Shown here in pieces: positions 32,501-42,678 of a stretch of 64,000 nucleotides of DNA. Source of the DNA: Prorocentrum cordatum (taxonomy: Eukaryota > Sar > Dinophyceae > Prorocentrales > Prorocentraceae). The notes under the pieces are model-generated. The model searched no databases and was not told the DNA's origin. It worked only from the letters and a program-made list of their open reading frames with translations. Where the stretch lies: positions 331,218 through 395,217 of the forward strand of contig CAUYUJ010014352.1 of the NCBI GenBank assembly GCA_963575745.1, read 5' to 3'. Each line of letters starts with the position of its first letter. The first letter of the stretch is position 1. Both the position numbers and the translations under genes were made by a program.

Positions 32501-35500
32501 TCCCTCCCACCCCTTACGATGGCGCTGATTTTCTCTATCCGCGGACGCGTGTCGTAGCGGACCTGTGGTTCCGCGCGCGCGTGCGTAGTGGGTGGTGGTG
32601 CACGTGTGTGCGTGCGTGCGTGTGTGCGTGGTTGTCGTGGTGGTGGTGGTGGTGGTGGTGGTGGTGGTGGTGGTGGTGGTGGTGGTAGTGGTGGTGGTGG
32701 TGTGGTGGTGGTGGTGGTGATCGTGGTGGTGGTGGTGCGGTGTGGTGGTGGTGGTGCTGGTGGTGGTGGTGTTGGTGCTTGGTGCTTGGTGCTGGTGCTG
32801 GTGGTGGTTGTGGTGGTGGTGGTGGTGGTGATGGTGGGGTGGTGGGGCGGGTGGTGTGTGTGGTGGTGGTGGTGCTGTGGTGGTGGTGTTGGTACTGGTG
32901 GTGGTGCTGGTGGTGGTTGTGGTGGTCGTGGTGGTGGTGGTGGTGTTGGTGTTGTGGTGGTGGCGGTGGTGGTGGTGGGGTGGTGGTGGTGGTGGTGGTG
33001 GTGGTGGTGGTGGCGGTGCGGCGCGGTGTGGCGGCGATGGGCGAGCGAGAAAGGCCCCGAGCTGGGCGAATAGGCCCAGTGCGCAGCAAACGAGCGACGG
33101 AGGCCAAGCACCGATCCGAAAATGAGGCCCACGCTGCAGCGGGAGCACGATTCGGAACGATTCGGGAGCAGAAATGAGGCCGGCGCCTCAACGAGAGCAG
33201 CATTTTGGGAAAAAATGACGCCAGCGCCTCACTGAGAGTCGTTTCCCGGGATTTCCCGGGAATCCTGTGTGTAAAAAACAGTACGCGGAGGGTGCGCGGC
33301 CATCACCCGGACGCCATCAGGGGAAGAGGGAGAGTATTTTCATATTGAGTAATTGTAGAGGAGGAGGAGGGGGAGGGGAGGGAGGAGGAGGAGGAGGAGG
33401 AGGAGGAGGGAGGAGGAGGAGGAGGAGGAGGAGGAGGAGGAGGAGGAGGAGGAGGAGGAGGAGGAAGGAGGAGGAGGAGGGGGAGGAGAGGAGGAGGAGG
33501 GGAGGAGGAGTGAGGAGGAGGAGGAGGAGGAGGAGGAGGAGGAGGAGGAGAGGAGGAGGAGGAGGAAGAAGGAGGAAGAGGAGGAGGAGGGGGGAGAGGA
33601 GGAGGAGGCGGAGGAGAGGAGGAGGAGGAAGGAAGGAGGAGAAGGGAGGAGGGAGGGAGCGGGAGGGGGGGGAGGGGGGGTGGCAGGGGGAGGGGAAAGG
33701 GAGGGGGGCCACACTGACAAAAAAAAAACGCGCGCGCGAGAGGGGCGGCCTGCTGCGTTCTGGAAGTGCTCCCTGCCTCGAGAAATGCCCGCCCGCAGCT
33801 GCGCACCGCCGAGGGCGCTCCGGGGCGTGCCGGGAGGGTCCCGAACGGCCGCCGAGGGCCCGAGCGGCTCGGGCCGGGCGAAAAGCGGGGATAGCAAAGG
33901 GGGGGGGTGAGAATCAGCTCGCGTAGCTGATTTTCCCGCCACCTCCCGGCGCCGGAGGCGGCTATGTATCAAGGAATGGGCCCCTCGGTGGGGCCGAAAC
34001 CAGCTGCATGCAGCAGATTTCGCAACCCTCCTCTTCCCAATCCCCCCATGTCGTCCAGCCCGAGAGGCATGGCCCGAAGAGCCGGCGCGCACCTCAGGGG
34101 GTGGCGCGGGGGGGGCCGGCTGGTCAAGAAGGAGAGGGGCTTATTAGAAAAGCCAGCGGCGTCTCCGGAGGCCTTCTATAAATTCAGGTCGGGCCTGTCC
34201 CCCCACGGGGGGATTTTGGACGAAAACGAAGAAGGATATTCCGGAAATGCTCAAAAGATGCCCCAAAATACTAAAAACAATCGTCCCCTGACTATTTTTA
34301 CGATTTTTGAATACTCCTCCTGCAGAAGGACAGGCCAGACTTAATTCTAAGTGTGGCCAGGCCAGAACATGTGAGGTCGGGCGATCGCGCCGCATCGCCG
34401 ACGCCATGGTGACGTCGGGACGCAAAATAAGTAGGGATCCAGATCGGCCCTGGCCCTGGCTGCCCGGCTTGGACTTCTACACGGGACCAGGGTTTGCAAG
34501 ATGTTTGGTTCGAAGTTTGTTTCGAAGCGGTGGGGGCTTTTCACAATGGAGCATTGCCCGAGGTGTCCCTGGCCCAAGGTGTCCCCGAGGAGTGCCAGAG
34601 GGATCCACATAGCTTCCAGAGCACCGCCCAGAGGGGCCCCAGGAGCTTCCAGAGCACCGGCCACTGGCGCCGCATGAACTCTAAGACTGTAAGAATAGAA
34701 AGCTGGGGACACTTTGGACCAGAGAAACCTTTAGCAAGCCCCGTAAGCAATTCCTTTCGGCGGCCATTTGGGTCCAATCAACGGTAGGGTAGCGGGCGGG
34801 CGCAACGAAGCAAACTGAGGGTCAGGCACACAGAAGAGAAGTGGGGACAAAGAAGACGGGGGAAGGAAGAGTGCCAGGGCAGCGCAACTAGCACAGGAAG
34901 CGCAGCCGTAAGGATACACCCAAGTACGTAGGGGCCTCCAAAGCGGTCAGAGCAGATGGGGTCGGCTGAACGCCGCCGTCGGCGTGGCGAAAACCGGGTC
35001 CCGCATCGAGCCGCATTGCCGATGCAACGGCGATGCGTTCCGACCCGCCGACCCTATCTACTCGGAAGCCATCTGGGAGACCTAGAATCCGCAGGGGTGT
35101 GCAAGCCCCGAAACGAGCAGCCTGCCCTCTCGAATCCTCCCCGCCGACTCGGCAGGCGCCGCGATGCGCCGCGGCACAGTTCGCCCTGTCCGGTTCCTGT
35201 TGGCTCCTGCGCCTGTCCTGTGAAGTCCCCGCTTCGGACCCCCAAGGGGTCTTAACAGAAAAACGCCTGGGCAAGAATCAACTTCTGGGGACGGGGTCGA
35301 TGGCTCTGAAGGGGTCCAGGTCATGAACAATCCGCGACGACGAAGGTGTGGGTGCTCCCCATCATCATCGCACGCCCCGAGGCGCCAGGGGCATTCCACG
35401 AGTTCACAGAGAAGAACATTGCTGCAGCAAGTCTACCTCTGAAACAGAGGGTCAAACACACAACACTTTACGGTTGGCCTTCCTCAAAGCATTGAGGGCA

Positions 35501-38500
35501 ACATGCACGAGAAGGTATGGAGACACGGTCAACATACGTAGTGCATTCAATGAATACCACGAAAGAACTACACTGCATGGCAACGCATGACAGGGCTACC
35601 TCTGAAGACTCAGAATGGGTTCCACGGCAGAATGCACGTCTTGTCAACACATCAAGTGAGGGCACGAAGGTATGGATAATAAGGTCCAATCGAGAACAAA
35701 GACGACACACTGCAGCGGAGCATTGCTGAAACCAACATACAAATGTAAACGACATTCACGGAGAACACTATGATTGCGACAACAGGTACATTGGCAGAGT
35801 CACTCAGCTTCCCATGTTCAATTGCAGCAGCAAAATACAGAGAAATGTGGAACCTCGGCGACAGACACGAGGCGAATACCTGCAGCACGAAACAACGGCT
35901 ACTGCTGCTTGCACGAAGCGTCGGTCGGCGGCCCGATGCCAGGGATCCCTTTGCACTTGGCATCGCCGAGCCGCCGTTGTCGCCGAACAAACGGACGCCC
36001 TGTGGATGAGCATGCAGCGGCCGCCCACTGCTCCAGCTCCACAAAACGCTCGTGGATGTACACGATCTCCACGTCCCGCACAGCCGCCGCGGCCCCAGCA
36101 GCAGGGCAGTCATCCCCCGCAGGGGCCCGAATGTCCCGCACGGCCGCCGCGGCCCCAGCAGCCTGGCAGCCGCCCCCCGCAGGGGCCCAAATGCTCATCT
36201 GCTCGTGGAGCCTCTTCAGCGGCACAAAACACCCCGCTTCGGCTCGGAGCATGAACGGCTTCGCCAGAAGCCGCGGGGTTCCCGTTCCACGTGGCGGCCC
36301 TCCAGCACGGCGCTCAGCGTGTGGTGATACGGCGACTGACGAAAAAAAACGATCGCACCACACGTGCACCGCGTACCAGGAGCCTGGGGCGCAGGCTGAA
36401 CGGCTGCCACCAACTCCATCTCGCTCTCCCCGCTCTCCTCCGTGACGGCGTCCACGGAGACGGGGTGGGGGAAGGGGGCGATTGCTGGCGCCCTGGCCGC
36501 AACCACATGTAGCAGCATATCCTTATGGCCCCCAGGCCGCCGCTGGATGGCGTTCGGCTCAGACTGCGAAGCCTTCTCGATGGTCATGGCAGGAGTTTCG
36601 AAGTCGCGCGAGGCTATGTTACGCCGAGCCCTCGCCACTCCCGACACCTTCGATCCCGAAAGGCCAGCCGCCAGCACAGGAATAATCAGCTTGAGCCTGG
36701 CCTGCAACTCGGCACGCAAGTCCTCGCAAATCGACACGCCGAAAGTCAAGGAGGGGATATCAGAGTTCAGGGCCACAACTAGGGAATGCGCCTCCTCCAG
36801 CTGGCGGTTCAAGCGCCGAATTGCAGCATCCGTACTCTCCTTTGCTCTCCTCGCGGCGGCGGAACGCGCCGCACGACTCCTCCTATGATCGCCCGACTGG
36901 CAACCCTGCCCGTAGCCTTCAGCATCAACAGCGCAACGCTCGCCACCAAACTCTCCGGCCGAGGGAACCAACACCATGCCGGCTTGAACAAAGGGGCTTT
37001 CGCTCGCTGCTGAGCGGCATGAGCCAAAATGGCTACGGAGAATTGGTGTGGGTGCTCCCCCACCTCCTCCTCCTCCTCCTCCTCCTCCTCCTCCTCCTCC
37101 TCCTCCTCCTCCTCCTCCTCCTCCTCCTCCTCCTCCTCCTCCTCCTCCTCCTCCCCCTCGTGCTCCTCCTCGTCCTCCTCGCCCGCCTCCTCCCCCTCCT
37201 CTTTCGTTTCTATCCGTTTGCCTCGGCCTAAGTCAGGATACTGACGGCCGCGTGCCACGCGATATTGAAAAAGTGCCAGCGCTTGGACACCGCCATCCAT
37301 GGCGATGGCCTCAGCTTCAGGTGAAGGTATCAACTCCCTGCCTCCCTCCCTTCAGTCCCTCTCTCCCTCCCTCCCTCCCTCTCTCCCTCCTTCCTCATTC
37401 CTAGATTCCCTTTCCCCTCCTCCTCTCCTCCTCTCCCTCCTCCTCCTCCTCCTCCCCTCCTCCTCCTCCTCCTCCTCCTCCTCCTCCTCCTCCCTCCGCC
37501 TCCTCCTCCTCCTCCTCCTCTCCTCCTCCTCCTCCTCCTCCTCCTCCTCCTTCCTCTCCTCCCTCCTCCTCCTCCTCCTCCTCCTCCTCCTCCTCCTCCT
37601 CCTCCTCTCTCTCCTCTTTTTCCTCCTCCCCCCCATCCTCCTCCCCCCTCTTCCTCCTCCTCCTCCTCCTCCTCCTCCTCCTCCTCCTCCCTTCCTCCTC
37701 CTCCCTCCTCTCCTCTCTCCTCCTCCTCCTCCTCCTTCCTCCTCCTCACCTCCTCCTCCTCCTCCTCCTCCTCATCCTCCCCCTCCCCCTCCTCCTTCTC
37801 TTCCGCCTTCTCGTCCTCCTCCTTCTCCTCCTCCTCCTCCTCTTCCTCCTCGCCCGACTCCTCCCCCGCCTTCTCCTCCTCTTCCGTCTCCTCCTCCTCT
37901 TCCTCCTCCTCCTTCTTGCTCCTCCTCCTCCTTTGTTTTGTTTCGTTTGCCTCGGCCTACAATACGATCCTAACGGCCGCGCGTGCCCCGGGAGGTTGAC
38001 AAGCGCCAGCGCTTGGACAACTCCGTCCATGGCGATGGCTTCCCTCCCTCCATCCATCCGTTCTGCCTCCCTCCTCCCTGAAGCCTCCTCCACCTCTCAT
38101 CCGAGTTTCATCCTCTCCTATTCCCTCCCTCCCTCCGACCATACGCCAATCCCTCACCCCTCCTCCCTCCTCCCCGTTCCATCTCCGGTCCTTTCCCTAC
38201 CCCCCCCCTTATCCTCCGCCTCTTCTCCTCCACTTCCTTCTCCTCCTCCTGTCCCTCCTCCTCCTCCTCCTCCTCCCTCCTCCTCCTCCTCCTCCTCCTC
38301 CTTTTCCTCCTCCTCCTCCCCCTCCTCCTCCTTTCCTCCTCCTCCTCCTCCTCCTCTCCTCCTCCTCCTCCTCCTCATCCTCCTCCTTCTCCTTTCCTCC
38401 TCCTCCTTTTCCCATCTCCCCCTCGTCCTCGTCCTCGTCCTCCTCCTCCTCCTCCTCGTCCTCTTCCCCCCCCCTCCCCCCGTCCCTCCCTCCTTCCCTC

Positions 38501-41500
38501 GCCCATCCCGCCCTCGTCCTCGGCCGGCTCGGAGGGCTGGCTGCCCGCGCCAACGAGCTCGCTCGGGAGTCGCGCCGCCTCGATCGTGAGGTCCTGGAAG
38601 TTGCCGACGCGCTCGCGCGGGAACGCGAGGTCGCACCTGCGGTGGCGGCGCCAACAGGGATATGGCGCGAGAGAGGCGGGCTTCTGAGAAGGCGGAGCGG
38701 GCTTCTATGGAGGCCAAAAGGGGAACCCCAGGAGGCCCCAGATGCTTCCAAGAATCCTGCGCCGGACAGGCTTCTCCGAAGCAGCCCGGCCTTCCTAGAA
38801 GCCCCCGGCCCTTCTTTGGAACCCAGCCCCCTCACGCCACCCCTTCTGAGGGCGCTGCCACATGCGATTATCGCTGGCTGCCCGAGGCTTGCCTCGCCCG
38901 GGGATGCTTGCCAGCAGCTGTGCTTCGCCGAGAGCGCTCCAGGGGGGAACGCGCATCGTCCAGGACGGCCGCAAGCAGCCCGAATCGTGGCCCGAAAGCA
39001 AAGAGCGCGCGCAAGGGGGTGGGGCGAGAGAAGCGGCCCTCCGAGGGACTAAGAAGGCGGGGGGCCTCCGAACCATGCAGGAGCCCTCTTGGAAGCACTC
39101 CCAGGTCGTCGTCTTGGTTTGCCAGCGGCGAGTATGGGCACAGAGGGGGGTAGTATTCGTACCACCCCCCCTTTGTGCCGTGGGAGCAGAACGGGTTCCA
39201 ACCCTTCCCCTCTTAACGACATCCAAACATGCACCAAACCCAAACGATTTGAAATATGTTTATCTGGGTTCTTGGAGATGCATCCGGATCTTCCGAGAAT
39301 CTTCTCTCATGTTACTGGAGATTGATCCGGAACCTTCAGAAACCCATTACGGACTCCTCGGAGATTCCTCCTGGCTTCTCTGGAGAAGAGGTTTCATCGG
39401 ATTCTGCAAAGATTCTTCAAATGTCCTCAAAGATCCCTCGGGACTCCCTCGACCGATTTCTCAGAAATTCCTCCCGAACCCTCAGAGAATCCTCAAAGAT
39501 TCTCACAGATTCCTAAGAAGGATTCCCCAAGTGTCCTAAGAGATGCCGCAGGGGTCCTGAGAGATTCCTCCAAAGTTCCCAACAAATCCTCACACATTCC
39601 TCAAACATCCCCCCTGCATTCTCCGCGATTCCTCAAAATTCCTCTGGAATTTCCAGAGATTCCTTAGGATGTCTTTGGACTTCTCAGAGATTCTGCAGGA
39701 GTCCTCAGGATTGCTACGAGATGTTTCCAAACTTCCTCAGATAATCCTCAAAAAGGTTTGGACCGATTTCTCAGGAAGAGTCTTCCCGATTCCTAAAAAC
39801 GAGTCCTGAAGGTATGTCCTCGGAGTTCCCTTCCAGATTCATTACTATCCTCAAAGATTCCTCAGGATCCTTCAGATCCCCACAGAGGTTCATTTTAGAC
39901 ACCTTCGCCTTCGTGACGTTTCTCGAGATTTCTCCAACGATGCATGTCAATTCCCAAACAAGATGCCTAGATATTCCCCGGAGACTCCTGAGGAATCCAC
40001 TCGGAAATTCGCGGATCCCAGCCTCCCTCACAAGCCTGAAATCTGTAAACTGTTTCTCAAGAAAGAATTAACTTGAAAAGAGTCCGACCCCCGCCTCCTG
40101 CACAGTGCTTCATACCATATCGTCACAGGGATTCAATAGGACACATGCTGATCCCAGCCTCCCCTAAACACTATTTGATACGCAATGTTCTCCCCAATCG
40201 GACTTGGTACAGAAACGCGCCAGATCCAGCTTCCCGTCAAACTACTCAAACATATTGTTGTCGTCCAGTCGGATTCCAAAGCGCACTGACCCCAGCCCCA
40301 CACAGAGTTCTACAATTGTTTCTTTTTCGTTGCATCTGACAAGTAGGAAAGCACAACCTTTAAACACACAGTCACACGGAAACGCGCTGGTCCCAGCCTC
40401 CCGCCGAATTCAATTATTTTCTCTGTCCGTCCATCCAGCTGAATATGCGCTGACTCTTGCCGCCCGCAGAAATATGCTCATATTCTATTGGCGTTTAGTT
40501 AATGAGAACTCCATGGGACACACGCTGATACCAGCTTCCCGCAGATTCCTTGAATATCTGATTGTCTTCCACTGAGAATTCAATAGGAAATATGCTAGCC
40601 CAAGCCTCCCGCAGAATACTTCCATAGTTCATCTGTTCCCATTCGGGAATCAATGAGAAATGGACCGACCTGGGCCCCAGCCACCCGCAGAATGCTTTGA
40701 TACTTCAGTCGCTGTAGAATGCTTGGACATGATACGTGTTTGTCATAATATATGCTCATTCGTTTCGTCTGGTGTTTACCACGTTGTGTGCCTTCCTTCG
40801 TTCGGATAGTGGAACCACCCACCGATGTAGTGGCATCGTCTCTGACGAAACCTTCACAATTCCTGTGCGAAACGTGTGCAAACCGCATGCGTTCGCTCGG
40901 CAATTCCGGCATTGAGATTACACGCCCGCGCTGGATCATTGAAGCCTTCCTACGCAACAATATGAATCCAATGCGCTCTAAGAAGAGGGGCCTCTGCAAA
41001 CTACCGCTCCACTTGGGAATTCCAGTAGGGGAAAGCATAGACAAATACCAAAAGAAAGTTGCACCCACCCCCAGCCACATGACGCAAACCCGCGAGTTCT
41101 CACATGCTATGTAGCAGCTCGTTTGAGCAGCCTGCACAAATGCAGCATGCGTTCTGGCTCCACTTGGCAACTAGAGCTGTCAGCCACACTCCATGAGCTT
41201 ATCACGAGGATTTGACAGATGTTCTGATGAAGTTCCACACCCCATTCTTACATATTCTACGACTCGCGGATGGACTTCCCAAAGCTATCACAAGGAAGTT
41301 GCACAATGTTAAAATGAAGGCCAATCGACGCGAAGCGTTACGCAACAGTCGTGCGAAAGCTGTCAAGTTCTCACACGGCAGCCGTAAAACTCCAGACAGA
41401 CTTGCAACCGCTGCTCAAATTCCAAGAGGGACCATTCCCAGAAGCCAGAAAACAAACTAGTACCAAGTCCAACCGTGGCGCTCTCTGCCAGAACAAACGC

Positions 41501-42631
41501 GTCCTCTAAGAAATGCATTCGAATTACTGAGCCGTCTTAACAAATCTGTAATCAAACATAGAATCCAAGTGTACGGCCCAAAATGGCTGGTTGTAAGTGG
41601 TACCAGATGTTTTCGACCGGATGGGACATGGGCAATTGTACCAGTCGGTTGGGAATGGCCCGACATCCGGTAGGACCCCCCCTTTCCCCCCTTGCGCGGG
41701 AGGGGGCAGGGGTCCTGAACCAACCCTCTCCCCGCCTTTGCCTGGGGGGGATGTTCCGGAACCACCTCTCTATATAGGGGCCTCTCTAGAGGCCTCCCAG
41801 ATCGCGCCGCATCGCCGCTGCATCGGCCATGCATCGGCGATGCATGGGGGATGCACCGGCGACGCATCGGCGACGTCAGCGACGTCGACGTGAAGCAAAG
41901 CGGGCTCCACGTCGAGCCGCATCGGCGGTGCATCGGCGATGCGGCGCGATCCCCCGACCCCATCTACTCCGACCCCATCAAGGAGGCCTAGACTCTCCCT
42001 CCCCATGCCCAAGCCCGCGCGAAAAGCGCTCCACGTTCCCCCATCTGGGTTCCCTTCATGCCTCGGATGTGCCGAAGAGGGGGGGCCAGGAATCAAGGGG
42101 TTCGCGCAATATGGCCTGGTGCAGGCGCGCGGACGAGGGGGACGGGCCGGGACGCATTGGAAGAATGAGAATAAGAACAATGATAAGAAGAAGAAGGCGG
42201 GACCATGAAACGATGATGATGGTGATGATGATAATAACTATAATGGTGATGATACTACATATGATAATCAAGATGATGATGCTGATTATGATGAAGGTGA
42301 TGATGGTGATGATGGTGATGATGATGATGATGGTGATGGTGGTGATGATGGTGACGGTGATGGACGATGATGATGAGGACGATTATGCTGATGAGGATGA
42401 TGATTAGGATAATGATGGTGATAACGATGGTGATGGCGATGCTAATGGTAATGGTGATGGTGATGATGCTGATGGAGATGATGCTGACACTAATGGTGGT
42501 AACGATGGTGATGATTATGATGATGATGATGATGATGCTAAGAATGATGCTGATAATGACGGTGATAGTGGTGGTGGTGATGATGATGATTAAATTGATG
42601 ATGACGACGACGATGATAATGATGATTGTGG

Positions 42632-42678
<47 letters not shown>

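Larger units (their letters stand above)
35361..37044 (-). mobile_element. Retrocopy of a trans-spliced mRNA (1.68 kb)
   Basis: On the minus strand the unit starts AATTCTCCGTAGCCATTTTG, which contains the dinoflagellate spliced leader (37020-37038), continues into an open frame, and ends after CGTGCGATGATGAT. Perfect 16-bp duplications lie on both sides, as expected of LINE-driven target-primed insertion. There is no poly(A); a (GAT)3 stands at the 3' end. No intron-like interruption was seen. It sits in intron 2 in the same direction as the host gene. Confidence 0.85.

Noticed and set aside
40595-41170. 191-codon minus-strand frame
   Set aside because: Overlaps the degenerate tandem repeat at 40080-40710 and shows no family motifs.
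41575-41595. Second spliced-leader relic (CCAAAATGGCT)
   Set aside because: Eleven bases match and the rest does not; expected by chance in 64 kb on two strands.
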